From Achatina immaculata (taxonomy: Eukaryota > Mollusca > Gastropoda > Stylommatophora > Achatinidae), in contig CM019713.1 of the NCBI GenBank assembly GCA_009760885.1, positions 28,948,927 through 29,012,926 of the forward strand: a stretch of 64,000 nucleotides of DNA, given 5' to 3'. Position 1 is the first letter of the stretch, and the number at the start of each line of letters is the position of its first letter. The notes beneath the pieces are model-generated. The model was not told the DNA's origin and ran no database searches. It saw nothing but the letters and a program-made list of their open reading frames with translations. Made by a program: the position numbers and the translations under genes. This document shows positions 61,501 to 61,605 of the stretch, piece after piece.

Positions 61501-61605
61501 ATACCATTCCACCAGACTTGCCTAATATTACTCTTGATGTTGTTACAACAGGAGCCAATGTAGGTGTTGTTTGCGGAACAGTTGGTCGCTCTGTGACTGG
61601 TGGTG
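285..61605 (-). CDS. Multi-vWA extracellular matrix-like protein gene (20 exons seen, both ends outside window)
   Basis: Twenty minus-strand exons join into one open frame of about 1030 codons. The order is linker, vWA1, linker, vWA2, linker, vWA3, two linkers, vWA4, linker, partial vWA5. Each of vWA1-4 is 184+167+216 bp, and every linker is a multiple of 3 with phase-1 borders. All borders are GT/AG except one GC donor. vWA domains are known as alpha/beta Rossmann adhesion modules in collagens VI and XII, matrilins and molluscan shell-matrix proteins. The Thr/Pro-rich linkers suggest O-glycosylated spacers. No signal peptide, collagen repeat or membrane segment lies in the window, so localisation is inferred. 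I cannot assign an orthologue. All mobile elements lie in introns. Exon positions come from splice-site and frame reading, without transcript evidence. Confidence 0.88.
449..1117. other. Intron sequence, nothing recognised
   Basis: AT-rich intron between vWA5 exons. A 98-codon minus-strand ORF at 658-954 has no domain features. I see no splice-framed exon or element boundary. Confidence 0.5.
1118..1330 (+). repeat. PLE terminal sequence (left)
   Basis: The block starting aactaggacaaaaagtagga and running into cagctttattaattaatgag is repeated in inverted form at about 8050-8097 and again at 47570-47630 and 47950-47990. Such terminal blocks flank Penelope-like elements. It precedes the PLE reverse transcriptase relic. 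Confidence 0.55.
1330..3007 (+). pseudogene. Penelope-like element: reverse transcriptase plus GIY-YIG, broken
   Basis: The 1330-2247 segment carries a PLE reverse transcriptase: FDQISGVTMGMKMGPSYACL (palm), then YKSYIDDGIG with the catalytic Asp pair, then VNILDIKIS. After a frame change, 2408-2941 carries linker Cys motifs (HCGHQRCNTCPF) and a GIY-YIG domain (NVIYSIMCKCCNMKYIGET...LGDC). A TAG at 2939-2941 is followed by in-frame C-terminal sequence (LIFQTGYLHPAGINN) to a TAA at 3005-3007. Damage consists of at least one frameshift and one stop. The conserved catalytic Arg after LGD is Cys (TGT). PLEs retrotranspose by target-primed synthesis. It lies in the last visible intron of the vWA gene. 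Confidence 0.85.
3070..3930 (+). mobile_element. LINE-B 3' fragment (RTE-like)
   Basis: The C-terminal reverse transcriptase region is in several frames: LRYADDT-type block (here RYADDTVLIAENKQDLQ), LNIKKTETMVISKKQNPPTC, SESWTIGSSAQKSLDATEMW and the terminal DSLTGWCERRSPTELM...RSIIANASLHGS. It ends with tgatgatgat, the ATG-type microsatellite tail seen at 46141-46187. It is 5'-truncated and frameshifted (for example near 3225 and 3367). It matches the LINE-B copies at 23-28 kb (minus) and 44-46 kb (plus). Confidence 0.88.
3931..4500. other. Low-complexity pyrimidine-rich stretch
   Basis: A C/T-rich run includes a poly-C tract near 4076-4090 with CCCCACCCC repeats. ORFs on either strand are compositional. 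An agctcatgctaaaa segment near 4281 resembles PLE terminal sequence. Nothing else is recognised. Confidence 0.4.
4500..5021 (+). pseudogene. Second PLE fragment: linker and GIY-YIG domain
   Basis: It encodes DRVKLVLPFHLHGQMVKEIL and DPDTHDIFSDLPLLTDKREQ, then the CCHH-like linker NRKCNRLRCVTC, then a stop. After a frame change come EGFTCESRNVIYATVCKRIR, IIYTGETGLRLGDHMQKHLYDI. This aligns with the 2408-2941 PLE but is clearly diverged, so it is another copy or family. The catalytic Arg after GD is His (CAC). There is no reverse transcriptase portion. Confidence 0.8.
5022..5343. repeat. Large imperfect inverted repeat at a PLE/LINE junction
   Basis: The left arm at about 5022-5166 (catgcttatgatagaagg... 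to ...tctgcactaagt) is repeated inverted at about 5208-5343 (acttagtgcagagtgattat... to ...tatcataagcgtgaca). The arms are about 135-145 bp with scattered mismatches and an extra 11 bp in the left arm. The right arm abuts the 5'-truncated start of LINE-A. Confidence 0.85.
5344..7919 (+). mobile_element. LINE-A (RTE-like), 5'-truncated, long copy
   Basis: An APE endonuclease remnant (VTIIQIYEPTSAAEEEEVED, IMGDFNAKIG, then TWTSTDGKTKNQIDYILAQR and DCDTDHELLIADM) is followed by reverse transcriptase: PEPTIKNLKNGKSPGCDEIT, VQAGFRQGRGSRDH, FIDYSKTFDCVQH, GVRQGCILSPYLFNLY, IRYADDTVLLSTTQ. The C-terminal part has CETWTLNKTAEKHINA, RRVLQLSWTQKKTNISILQE and HIKRHDNLEK. Several stops and frameshifts (for example TGA at 5602, TAG near 7651) make it inactive. 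The 3' end is an AATG repeat. Copies of this 3' region occur at least eight more times in the window. Confidence 0.92.
7926..7946. repeat. (AT)n microsatellite
   Basis: A short TA run directly follows the LINE-A tail. Confidence 0.9.
8010..8097 (-). repeat. PLE terminal sequence (right, inverted)
   Basis: The sequence aaggctcacactgaaatgtc followed by attaattaataaagctgttc ctac is the inverted counterpart of 1118-1165 and matches 47921-47990. The two ends bracket the PLE plus LINE block at 1.1-8.1 kb. Confidence 0.55.
8155..8282. repeat. ACC-rich minisatellite
   Basis: About seven imperfect 18-bp units of accaccaccactaacaac type. Frames on the minus strand read as VVSGGGS or LLVVVVV repeats, which is compositional. 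It sits in the intron directly 3' of vWA5 exon A'. Confidence 0.85.
8325..8481 (-). CDS. vWA5 exon A' (DxSxS metal motif intact)
   Basis: A 157-bp exon encodes PCTSKGDVIFLLDSSGSIGE, then ENFQLIKNFTFSVISNLEIDNGFFRIGVIVF. It carries the complete DxSxS motif (DSSGS) and the typical Cys before strand 1, unlike vWA1-4. The exon ends nine codons earlier than the other A exons, so the intron position has shifted. The acceptor is GAACAG and the donor is TCAG|GTAACT. A codon repeat of (CCA/CTA)n type lies just downstream in the intron. Confidence 0.88.
8482..9212. other. Intron sequence with short local repeats
   Basis: AT-rich. At about 8865-8950 an element of tgaaacactgaa(g/t)tgt type recurs two or three times. 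No exon or transposon is recognised. Confidence 0.5.
9455..11305 (+). pseudogene. piggyBac transposase, PGBD4-like, one in-frame stop
   Basis: The frame runs from MNTPTDSTNVTACYSGSDRP to the end in one register, about 617 codons, broken only by TGA at 9734-9736 (from a probable CGA, a CpG transition). Downstream from Met 9755 it is open for 516 codons. The DDE_Tnp_1_7 catalytic Asp positions are visible in KDISIDEMVIGYKGR, HHIFADRFYTSLP and MNGCDRADQK. An aromatic C-terminal Cys-rich finger (FCKRCLYCSRADKK...YYCTTCSDKPHLCPKNCF) would bind the ends. The acidic Ser-rich N-terminus is typical. A truncated product could start after the stop but would lack the N-terminal 94 residues. Translation of a normal product is unlikely unless the stop is polymorphic. 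Confidence 0.9.
11651..11950. repeat. 88-bp subterminal repeats in the piggyBac right side
   Basis: About 3.3 copies of a unit starting gtaacggcccttttcagggc and including tcaagactggcaattgctca. Each unit contains a small palindrome ggccct..agggcc. A related ggaccctgcaggggcc lies next to the left end (9232-9247). These are candidate transposase-binding or structural repeats. Confidence 0.85.
12566..13744. other. Intron sequence, nothing recognised
   Basis: AT-rich with poly-A/T tracts. No vWA-like frame, element end or RNA gene was recognised. Confidence 0.45.
13745..13816 (-). CDS. vWA gene, linker exon 5
   Basis: A 72-bp phase 1-1 exon encodes PIFTPRPARIVPTTTRRPFI followed by IHE. It joins vWA4 to the divergent vWA5 (junction ...IHEGPCTSKGD). 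The acceptor is TTCTCAG and the donor is GAAG|GTAGTT. Confidence 0.75.
14970..15090. repeat. Short tandem repeat gaagatttaaagactatc
   Basis: Four or five imperfect units of about 27 bp based on tgaa(g/a)tgaagatttaaagac between 14970 and 15090, in the intron next to vWA4 exon C. The rest of 13817-15143 shows nothing recognisable. Confidence 0.65.
15144..15359 (-). CDS. vWA4 exon C
   Basis: A 216-bp phase 1-1 exon encodes NEKSLNTEQSYAAANRLKDL, then GTGIYSIGLLYGDSTELDEISSQPSEEYRFLITNEEELGEVPGVYITR. The acceptor is AATTTAG and the donor is AATG|GTGAGT. Confidence 0.93.
15560..16533 (-). mobile_element. LINE-A 3' ends in head-to-tail tandem
   Basis: Two copies of the LINE-A 3' region (minus: GKRKRGRPRRTWLQDIVDDL, then SILQELN and the TAEKHINAFECKCYRRV block) are joined in the same orientation. 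The junction block atgagaaagatgcatgccct taaaaaaac occurs at about 15612 and again at 16086, a 474-bp period. The tandem therefore arose by duplication of a whole truncated insert, including its tail. A partial third tail (aggaattttgcctccctaac) lies at 15560-15600. Confidence 0.82.
17160..17340 (-). repeat. SINE fragment
   Basis: On the minus strand it contains GTAGAAATGGGTATTTGGC, then GCTGGGCAAGGAATGAG and TGATGCTGACTACTTC. This core is shared with 22430-22605, 22685-22860, 38690-38770 and 43915-44140. The tRNA-like head is not clear here. Confidence 0.6.
17817..17983 (-). CDS. vWA4 exon B
   Basis: A 167-bp exon encodes YHFQDEVLGAVDKLRNQRTG, then GRPNVAEAFDYARRSMFTSSNGDRPLARNFVVLLSG. It is closest to vWA3 exon B (GRPNVAEAFDY, GDRPLARNFV). 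The acceptor is CTTTAG and the donor is TCAG|GTACAG. Confidence 0.92.
18146..18201. repeat. (AT)n and (GA)n microsatellites
   Basis: A 30-bp TA run is followed after a few bases by a GA run (gagagaaagagagagagaga). It directly precedes the TTAA end of a MITE. Confidence 0.92.
18216..18900 (-). mobile_element. piggyBac-like MITE, copy 1 (one end degraded)
   Basis: TTAA plus CTCTTCCCATGCC starts the left side, and the interior matches the 29660-30361 copy in inverse orientation (cgggtttttgtgtggcatgg side at 18850, tgtatcccaagtagatctag at 18507-18526). The expected terminal TTAA after the right end is not found: the sequence diverges at about 18890. Its ends resemble those of the autonomous piggyBac at 9.2 kb only in the CTCTTTCC start. 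Confidence 0.75.
18901..19741. other. Intron sequence, unidentified ORF
   Basis: A 134-codon plus-strand ORF (19219-19623) has no recognisable domain, with hydrophobic and Cys/Ser-rich composition. The minus strand is closed by stops. Nothing firm is assigned. Confidence 0.35.
19742..19925 (-). CDS. vWA4 exon A
   Basis: A 184-bp exon encodes ISETGTDLLFLLDSSVNNNV, then FGWMKSFVKDFATQVDVDSGQWRIGALTFDNRARADFHLNR. DxSxS reads DSSVN. The acceptor is TGTTCAG and the donor is ATAG|GTAAAT. The 8.5-kb intron before it carries a LINE-A copy, a hAT relic, two SINEs and LINE-B. Confidence 0.92.
20178..20587 (-). mobile_element. LINE-A, 5'-truncated, with 15-bp target duplication
   Basis: This LINE-A 3' end runs from CETWTLNKTAEKHINAFECK to the AATG tail. 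It is bounded by tcactcttatagcat at 20163-20177 and 20588-20602. The clean duplication shows target-primed insertion. It lies between vWA4 exon A and linker 4b. Confidence 0.9.
21060..22210 (-). pseudogene. hAT-family transposase relic
   Basis: Minus-strand frames resemble ZBED/GTF2IRD2-type hAT proteins. The upstream part has a frame ending FYSVTLDESMDYVY (22003-22206). The middle has TIHQEILCAKFLSFENVMKV-like sequence at about 21780-21850. The C-terminal part is LQTKFQESFQDFCTQEGTLS, NPHSMNVMETLGDLHMEITD and DLKIKSDEVSLLEFYHKYIC (21060-21398). Stops and frameshifts separate the parts. I did not find convincing terminal inverted repeats. Confidence 0.7.
22430..22605 (-). repeat. tRNA-derived SINE
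   Basis: The minus strand begins with a tRNA-like head (GGGTAGCAAAGCAGTTAGTG, resembling an A box) and continues through ATCCAGCTGTGGTAATAGG and TACCTGGCTTTTTC to a core ending GCCAGTGTGATGCTGGC. SINEs of this kind are transcribed by RNA polymerase III. Confidence 0.7.
22685..22860 (+). repeat. SINE fragment
   Basis: It holds tgtagaaatggctacctggg, gctcaggaaggataggcagc and ggatgctgaccacatcaccc tctagtgta, the 3' core of the same SINE family in plus orientation. Confidence 0.65.
23095..23910 (-). pseudogene. LINE-B reverse transcriptase C-terminal ORF
   Basis: A 271-codon open frame contains the catalytic YADD (RYADDTVLIAENQ) and the RTE-type C-terminal domain to NASRHGT. Its first residues (MQDASQSIQRV) come from the inserted TTAA element, so the apparent start is not LINE-B. 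Apart from that interruption this is the best-preserved LINE-B 3' frame in the window. Confidence 0.85.
23876..24955. mobile_element. TTAA-flanked piggyBac-like non-autonomous element inside LINE-B
   Basis: TTAA at 23876-23879 and 24952-24955 flank 13-bp inverted ends CTCTTTGTATACT. Removing the insert rejoins LINE-B exactly (GGYNIN|NLRYADDT, as in the 45.36-kb copy). The interior has no transposase; a 66-codon ORF (24132-24332) has no recognised domain. Confidence 0.9.
25547..25719 (+). mobile_element. LINE-A 3' fragment nested in LINE-B
   Basis: A 173-bp tail fragment (gaaaaagaggaagaccaaaa cgaagatgg ... AATG tail) is flanked by the duplication tctcctctag at 25537-25546 and 25720-25729. The interrupted LINE-B codons match the uninterrupted copy near 44770. 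Confidence 0.92.
26285..26345. repeat. Perfect 29-bp palindrome at a LINE 5' junction
   Basis: Arms 26285-26313 and 26317-26345 are perfect inverted copies (atttatctttgctattgcta tgtattttt), separated by three bases. The left arm is LINE-B target sequence; the right arm is an inverted copy of it located inside the LINE-F insertion. Confidence 0.95.
26310..26649 (+). mobile_element. LINE-F 3' fragment nested in LINE-B
   Basis: It encodes GHVLRMTDNSLPKITLRWTP, then GRPKETWRRTTERMLSNRGL and WKTLAEAPCALGT, the C-terminal tail of an endonuclease-reverse transcriptase LINE, and ends in a GA repeat. Target duplication is attgctatgtat at 26298-26309 and 26650-26661. The 5' side starts with an inverted copy of flanking DNA (26317-26345). 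Confidence 0.88.
28053..28370. repeat. 162-bp tandem duplication
   Basis: A block beginning gacacagaaaaaaagagtta agagcgtgcctg and ending gacaaatatgcaaaatgaaa occurs twice in tandem with 162-bp spacing and few differences. It lies in the intron next to linker exon 4b. Confidence 0.92.
28388..28453 (-). CDS. vWA gene, linker exon 4b
   Basis: A 66-bp phase 1-1 exon encodes TTRRTTTTTTRRPTTPRRIP-like sequence with two TTRR units. It is a second Thr/Arg linker between vWA3 and vWA4; only this junction has two. The acceptor is CTTTTAG and the donor is CCAC|GTAAGT. Confidence 0.75.
28454..29659. other. Intron sequence, nothing recognised
   Basis: AT-rich intron between linker exons 4a and 4b. No element ends or conserved frames were recognised. 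Confidence 0.45.
29660..30361 (+). mobile_element. piggyBac-like MITE, copy 2 (intact ends)
   Basis: TTAA at 29660-29663 and 30358-30361 flank short inverted ends (CTCTTTCCGTGCC on the left, CTCTTTCCATGCC on the right strand). It is 702 bp with no transposase. The same family is at 18216 and 34326. The ends share CTCTTTCC with the autonomous piggyBac at 9213-12565, so that element or a relative may mobilise it. Confidence 0.88.
30449..30523 (-). CDS. vWA gene, linker exon 4a
   Basis: A 75-bp exon encodes VQRTTTQLTTVTTTQRTTTT followed by RRPT, an almost pure Thr spacer. I chose the acceptor AAACAG at 30524-30525 because it gives phase 1. The other AG, 8 bp further in, would break phase. The donor is ACAA|GTTAGT. 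Confidence 0.7.
31284..31499 (-). CDS. vWA3 exon C
   Basis: A 216-bp phase 1-1 exon encodes NERSLNGQESYAAANRLKEL, then GTDIYTIGFNVRDSSELDVISSRPVEEYRTLVNREEDLRRIPGIYRN. It has no internal ATG suitable as a start, so simple ORF scans miss it; it is recognised by alignment with the other C exons. The acceptor is TTTTAG and the donor is AGAG|GTATTT. Confidence 0.9.
31815..32342 (-). mobile_element. LINE-C 3' fragment
   Basis: The minus strand carries SIIK/VISTLIYARKSWKITKVT-like sequence, then CLRKILSIKWSEFKNNAEIR and the QAIKWNTTGQRKRDRPRETL block. It matches the LINE-C copies at 41.4, 49.9, 53.4, 57.8 and 62.5 kb. Frameshifts are present. Confidence 0.82.
32351..33010. mobile_element. hAT-type MITE with 8-bp target duplication
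   Basis: Ends read CAATGTTTCCTCTAAAGTTT on the left and, inverted, CACTGTTCCCTCTAAGCTGC on the right, the Charlie-like hAT consensus. It is flanked by gttgtaac at 32343-32350 and 33011-33018. It is 660 bp, has no transposase and an AT-rich interior. Confidence 0.9.
33335..33501 (-). CDS. vWA3 exon B
   Basis: A 167-bp exon encodes YNFRDEVVNAVGQLRNQRIS, then GRPNVAEAFDYVRTNTFTPGNGDRPLARNFVIFLTG. Metal-site Thr and Asp are missing (RPNVAEA, FLTG). The acceptor is TCTGCAG and the donor is ACAG|GTAAGG. Confidence 0.9.
33502..34325. other. Intron sequence, unidentified ORFs
   Basis: Overlapping ORFs at 33822-34139 (minus) and 33895-34104 (plus) show no family features. Nothing else is recognised. 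Confidence 0.4.
34326..35123 (+). mobile_element. piggyBac-like MITE, copy 3, with nested LINE-A tail
   Basis: TTAA at 34326-34329 and 35120-35123 flank CTCTTTCTGTGCC and CTCTTTCCCTGCC ends. The interior matches copy 2 (cgcgggtcttgat, tctagatgtacttggggtac). A LINE-A 3' fragment is inserted at 34766-34868 with a ggacatg duplication. Confidence 0.87.
34766..34868 (-). mobile_element. LINE-A tail nested in MITE copy 3
   Basis: A fragment from the AATG tail (cattcattcatttgcatgtc) through the gtgagcaagatggcctgctg region, flanked by ggacatg at 34759-34765 and 34869-34875. Confidence 0.8.
35413..36170 (-). mobile_element. LINE-A 3' fragment
   Basis: The minus strand reads TTDKTNKAAEICINEEKLEE, VESFEYFESLLANNGDTMRE, KVKQLKNLWRGTDRTTKIRF, CETWTLNKTAEKNINAFECK and the WTQKK...ILQELNIEEG block to the AATG tail. 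It is 5'-truncated and frameshifted near 35690. Confidence 0.88.
36235..36610 (+). pseudogene. Tigger/pogo transposase C-terminal relic
   Basis: Broken frames read EGKSAETITEFRKKYNINML-like, then HHVWWKLTPHSVCDSKGF and CIQLAKQVGFVEVQLEDVIE LLDAKPDDLT. The aromatic WKKL.P motif followed by an acidic xVExxDVxELL segment is characteristic of the Tigger/jerky DDE family C-terminus. No catalytic core is present. Confidence 0.6.
36553..36670. repeat. 40-bp inverted repeat (hairpin)
   Basis: Arms 36553-36592 and 36631-36670 (gggcaaaaagtcccactaca g.. tgttatgtgta) match with two mismatches, separated by 38 bp. It lies at the end of the Tigger-like relic and may be a terminal inverted repeat or a fold-back junction. 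Confidence 0.92.
36671..37648. other. Intron sequence with simple repeats
   Basis: Contains a GGT/G-rich run near 36928-36950, repeated attacagaatacagatt units at 37480-37545 and an aaat repeat at 37567-37595. The segment 37220-37380 (acggacaaggaggaggctgc ... gagctaggggaggagagg) resembles LINE 3' coding sequence, but too little is preserved to assign. Confidence 0.5.
37649..37832 (-). CDS. vWA3 exon A
   Basis: A 184-bp exon encodes VSETGTDLVFVVDSSVDDDS, then FRWMKSLVRDFASQVDVDSGQWRIGTVTFDSRPRTDFNLN. DxSxS reads DSSVD. The acceptor is ATTCAG and the donor is AACAG|GTATTT. Linker 3 precedes it and supplies the first base of a split Arg codon. Confidence 0.92.
38371..38393. repeat. (AT)n microsatellite
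   Basis: Run of TA repeats in the intron before vWA3 exon A. Confidence 0.9.
38680..38770 (+). repeat. SINE fragment
   Basis: It contains ataggtacctggcttctcct gcagctgggaaag, the core of the SINE family seen at 22.4 kb. Confidence 0.6.
38904..38987 (-). CDS. vWA gene, linker exon 3
   Basis: An 84-bp phase 1-1 exon encodes ERATRQPTIQQTTATEFPTT followed by TTAKRAP. It is Thr/Gln-rich and similar to the first half of linker 2. The acceptor is TTCATAG and the donor is CCTA|GTAAGT. Confidence 0.82.
39530..41278 (+). mobile_element. LINE-D, interrupted by LINE-A
   Basis: The first part reads RYADDTVLIAKSEKELQ and LTLNKKKTEVMVLSKKKVIP, then FRYLGTLLTSDGRCLTEI. After the insert it continues MLQKMKNILFNKSLSLGVRK, YIEPILFYGCKAWSVTNEVQ and WTAKKSNEEVLREAGETRQI. 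It ends in a GATA repeat (gatagatagatagatc). YADD is retained but the element is 5'-truncated. A nested LINE-A occupies 39800-40747. Confidence 0.88.
39800..40747 (-). mobile_element. LINE-A nested in LINE-D with 12-bp target duplication
   Basis: The target duplication agataaagagca lies at 39788-39799 and 40748-40759. The insert carries SLYLFNLYTENIMRNVREDV, IRYADDTVLLSTTQKGMEKL and the C-terminal blocks down to the AATG tail. It is 5'-truncated just upstream of the SPYLFNLY motif. Confidence 0.93.
41400..42376 (+). mobile_element. LINE-C, 5'-truncated
   Basis: Reverse transcriptase end (KKCVKQGYILSPLLFGIAID), then GINWVHETQLEDLDFADDIT with FADD in the catalytic site, ITKLLINHEGQIYVEGTAVE, SNVISTLICACESWKTTKEI, ENKCLRKILGIKWNEFKNNT and the RGGPCETLKRKLLREASSVG tail. 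One 207-codon frame is open (41532-42155) and a TAG ends it. The 3' end is aggaaggatgtaagaag. Confidence 0.88.
42502..42717 (-). CDS. vWA2 exon C
   Basis: A 216-bp phase 1-1 exon encodes NERSLNSEESYAAASRLKDQ, then ETEIYTIGLNIGDTTEVDRISSQPADEYRTVVSNENQLQEIPGIYQYQ. The acceptor is CCACAG and the donor is ACTA|GTAAGAA. The sequence is closest to vWA1 exon C among the set (shared QLQEIPGIY and YQIL ending). Confidence 0.92.
43369..43834. repeat. 32-bp minisatellite, about 14 copies
   Basis: The unit is ctcaggtaaagctggaatgg tttattactaat with few variants (gtt/ggt, agat/agct). It lies in the intron before vWA2 exon C and encodes nothing. Confidence 0.97.
43915..44140 (-). repeat. tRNA-derived SINE
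   Basis: The minus strand starts near GCTACAGTGTCTGAAATGTG and GGTTAGTGTGCTCATCTCTC (tRNA-like head), then CCAGCTGTAAAAATAGGTAG and a GGCCAGTAGTAACC core. Related to the 22430 copy but diverged. Confidence 0.6.
44843..45778 (+). pseudogene. LINE-B reverse transcriptase ORF
   Basis: A 311-codon open frame covers the fingers and palm, with FIDYTKAFDKVKH (first catalytic Asp), GVQQGCVLS and RYADDTVL (second and third Asp). A frameshift after LSCYMEVNHGQ removes the C-terminal domain. Target-primed reverse transcription is the family role; this copy cannot encode the full protein. Confidence 0.85.
46149..46187. repeat. (GAT)n LINE-B tail
   Basis: Twelve or so gat triplets with one gac end the LINE-B copy. 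Confidence 0.93.
46479..46645 (-). CDS. vWA2 exon B
   Basis: A 167-bp exon encodes YNTQDEILSAADVLRNRNI, then PGNPDVAGALTHVRTNMFTSRNGDRPEANNYVILITG. The Thr of the second metal-site loop is Asp (NPDVAGA) and the TDG Asp is missing (LITG). The acceptor is CTGAAG and the donor is ACAG|GTATCA. It has the same phases as the other B exons. Confidence 0.9.
46646..47278. other. Intron sequence, nothing recognised
   Basis: AT-rich with a poly-T tract near 46817. No exon or element recognised. Confidence 0.45.
47279..47478 (+). repeat. 200-bp direct repeat, copy 1
   Basis: The block catgtttggtcagtgatgtt tagtcttgag ... aaaaaaattcat is repeated at 49156-49355 with roughly seven differences. The two copies flank vWA2 exon A. 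Confidence 0.95.
47560..47995. mobile_element. Short element with PLE-type inverted ends
   Basis: The left side (aaactaggaaaaaagtagga, then cgactacaaagtcgtgacat ttcggtgtgag) is repeated inverted on the right (aaggctcacgccgaaacatc ... gtagtcgttatg ... aaagctgttcctac). It matches the ends at 1.1 and 8.1 kb but has no coding sequence, so it is a PLE-derived terminal-only element. A small hairpin (acgact..agtcgt) follows a GAAA box; see findings. Confidence 0.7.
48543..48726 (-). CDS. vWA2 exon A
   Basis: A 184-bp exon encodes ISGREADLIFLLDASVDNR, then IFGWMKSFFRNFVSQSDVDSGQWRIGVQTFDSSPRADIHLNR. DxSxS reads DASVD, so the last Ser is lost. The acceptor is CACTCAG and the donor is AACAG|GTACTT. 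A 200-bp near-identical direct repeat lies in the introns on both sides of this exon (47279-47478 and 49156-49355). Confidence 0.9.
49156..49355 (+). repeat. 200-bp direct repeat, copy 2
   Basis: Partner of 47279-47478. This copy also resembles intron sequence near 38190-38290, before vWA3 exon A, which suggests it is the ancestral location. Confidence 0.92.
49553..49675 (-). CDS. vWA gene, linker exon 2 with internal duplication
   Basis: A 123-bp phase 1-1 exon encodes a Gln/Thr/Pro spacer. A 51-bp (17-codon) unit beginning RVTQQPTIQQTTQTPAP is present almost twice: ERATQQPTIQQTTQTPAP is followed by RVTQQPTIQQTTQTPAP. This explains why the linker is 39 bp longer than linkers 1 and 3. The acceptor is TTCTCAG and the donor is CCAG|GTAATT. 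Confidence 0.85.
49737..49905 (+). repeat. tRNA-derived SINE
   Basis: Head tgctgcaatggtgaagtggt tagtgcacttccctgctg with an A-box-like start and agttcccagttcaatttcct as B-box-like sequence. A short tail follows. It lies immediately upstream (plus side) of LINE-C. Confidence 0.65.
49888..50545 (-). mobile_element. LINE-C 3' part, interrupted by LINE-A
   Basis: The minus strand carries SNMISTLIYVCQRWKSTKET, ENKCFRKILGIKWNEFKNNT, EIRQMSKQQPVSWVIRKRRW and the C-terminal tail to the 3' end near 49888. LINE-A is inserted at 50127-50289. Confidence 0.85.
50127..50289 (-). mobile_element. LINE-A tail nested in LINE-C
   Basis: The tail fragment is flanked by the duplication ttcttctcatcac at 50114-50126 and 50290-50302. 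It encodes GRPRRRWLQDIIDDLQMGAS AAGHLAH on the minus strand. Confidence 0.9.
50546..50860. other. Unassigned GC-richer segment
   Basis: The block from ggggctgacgaattttcgat to ggaagtgagcatccatacct is richer in G+C than its surroundings and contains catccagagtcacctctaga tggg. It may be a SINE or a fragment of an element 5' region. No frame is recognisable. Confidence 0.35.
50861..51577. other. Intron sequence, nothing recognised
   Basis: AT-rich intron between vWA1 exon C and linker 2. No element recognised. Confidence 0.45.
51578..51793 (-). CDS. vWA1 exon C (last third)
   Basis: A 216-bp phase 1-1 exon starts NARSLNNEQTNAAATRLKDQ and continues GTSIYTIGLNIRDSTLLDRISSQPAEDYRLVASNEAQLQEIPGI. 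This matches the vWA C-terminal helix, the strand IYTIGL and the final helix with its Gln-Pro loop. The donor is AATA|GTAAGTG and the acceptor is CCACAG. Splicing to linker 2 gives ...ILNRERATQQP. Confidence 0.92.
51955..52290. repeat. 81-bp tandem repeat, about four copies
   Basis: The unit contains gatccctgtatgagaacttg, ccaaaacaacctcagagatt and gtccacagtttaagatgtgg. Copies start at about 51970, 52052, 52133 and 52214. Because 81 is a multiple of 3, ORFs through it are periodic, not coding. Confidence 0.95.
52775..53143. repeat. 21-bp minisatellite, about 17 copies
   Basis: Unit tctgtggttactctgtctta c with a (g/a) variation at the tgtgg/tatgg position. Frames read LLCLTLW or SYSVVTL repeats. 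Confidence 0.97.
53414..53915 (-). mobile_element. LINE-C 3' fragment
   Basis: Minus-strand LINE-C tail with KLIRKILSVKWNKFKTNAEI, RRMNEPVSWMIRKKRWTYIG and WNTTG-type sequence, ending at the cttacatccttcctgtac 3' terminus. Frameshifted. Confidence 0.83.
54047..56460 (-). mobile_element. LINE-E: reverse transcriptase and RNase H, broken, with minisatellite
   Basis: Minus-strand order: palm fragment (LHSGFETCAAAVDLVQ), NDTPWLTMGFPILFNAYTHR, GYGRTLSFVDDVLIYLQGQD with the catalytic FVDD, then RNase H (CDVVIYIDGSIVRQ... and VDIHLFHFVSGHAGLRGNE), then a 34-bp tandem repeat, then QADILSALRESSQIANSSNS and GSEHLWTNHPMCNEDDPLIN. The tail is a TTAG repeat. RNase H places it in an I-like or related clade, not with LINE-A to D. 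Many stops and frameshifts. A second fragment is at 63894-64000. Confidence 0.82.
54350..54944. repeat. 34-bp minisatellite within LINE-E, about 17 copies
   Basis: Unit ccaccctccactgtagccat gccagcaagtctgt. On the minus strand three frames over 102 bp read RLAGMATVEGGQTCWHGYSG, and so on. It begins after GLRGNEWLN and ends before QADILSALR, so it expanded from a single RNase H coding segment. Confidence 0.95.
56461..57073. other. Intron sequence, nothing recognised
   Basis: AT-rich. A faint SINE-like core (gacaaggttcaagtctccaa at 56727) could be a decayed B box. Nothing firm. Confidence 0.4.
57074..57240 (-). CDS. vWA1 exon B (middle third)
   Basis: A 167-bp exon, phase 2 in and phase 1 out, encodes YNTQGETISAVDRLRNQRS, then PPNVAGAFDLVRTDVLTTSNGDRPEADNVIILLTG. 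The NGDRP loop and the following hydrophobic strand are vWA hallmarks. The usual metal-site Thr before xxGxA is Asn or Pro here (PPNVAGA), and the usual TDG Asp after the strand is absent (LLTG). The acceptor is CTAAAG and the donor is ACAG|GTAAGT. Confidence 0.9.
57416..57452. repeat. (GAT)n(GGT)n microsatellite
   Basis: gatgatgatggtggtggtgg, continuing to gatgatgat. Minus-frame His tract is compositional. Confidence 0.93.
57768..58016 (+). mobile_element. LINE-C 3' tail
   Basis: Encodes RRNYQRIPKQAIKWNTTGRR, KRGRRHETMMRTLLSEAKLT and WRTTLRALCVV to the aggaaggatataagatataa end. Confidence 0.88.
58318..58715. repeat. 42-bp minisatellite, about 9.5 near-identical copies
   Basis: Unit gcttctgaggtaaatgtttg gttgtgttcatattcattag at. 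Only one substitution (tgttc to cgttc) is visible in the array. The unit is a multiple of 3 without stops in several frames, giving long spurious ORFs on both strands. Confidence 0.97.
59433..59616 (-). CDS. vWA1 exon A (first third of domain)
   Basis: A 184-bp exon, phase 1 in and phase 2 out, encodes beta-1 and helix-1: IDVVFMLDSSADNRVFGWMK, then DIDSGQWKAAAVTFDSSARADFHLNR. The metal-site motif DxSxS reads DSSAD, so the last Ser is replaced. The acceptor is TTTAAAG and the donor is AACAG|GTACTT. Intron sequence just inside the donor (cacacaaagtac on plus) is shared with vWA2 exon A, which suggests recent module duplication. Confidence 0.9.
60040..60490 (+). mobile_element. LINE-A 3' fragment
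   Basis: Encodes FKGMHLSIATYACETWTLNK-like sequence, then SWTQKRTNISIL, HIKHHDNLEKT, GKRKRGRPR and the ggacatgcaaatg end. Stops at 60151 and 60211. Confidence 0.87.
60491..61521. other. Intron sequence, nothing recognised
   Basis: AT-rich intron between linker 1 and vWA1 exon A. Small ORFs show no family features. Confidence 0.45.
61522..61605 (-). CDS. vWA gene, linker exon 1 (GC donor)
   Basis: An 84-bp phase 1-1 exon encodes a Pro/Thr/Val-rich spacer (PPVTERPTVPQTTPTLAP...). The acceptor is TTTCAG. The donor reads TTAG|GCAAGT, the GC-AG variant consensus. Nearby GT dinucleotides would give the wrong phase. Splicing to the next exon reads ...VILETGGPSIDVV, in frame with vWA1. It resembles linkers 2 and 3 in its ERxTxxPTxxQTT core. 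Confidence 0.75.
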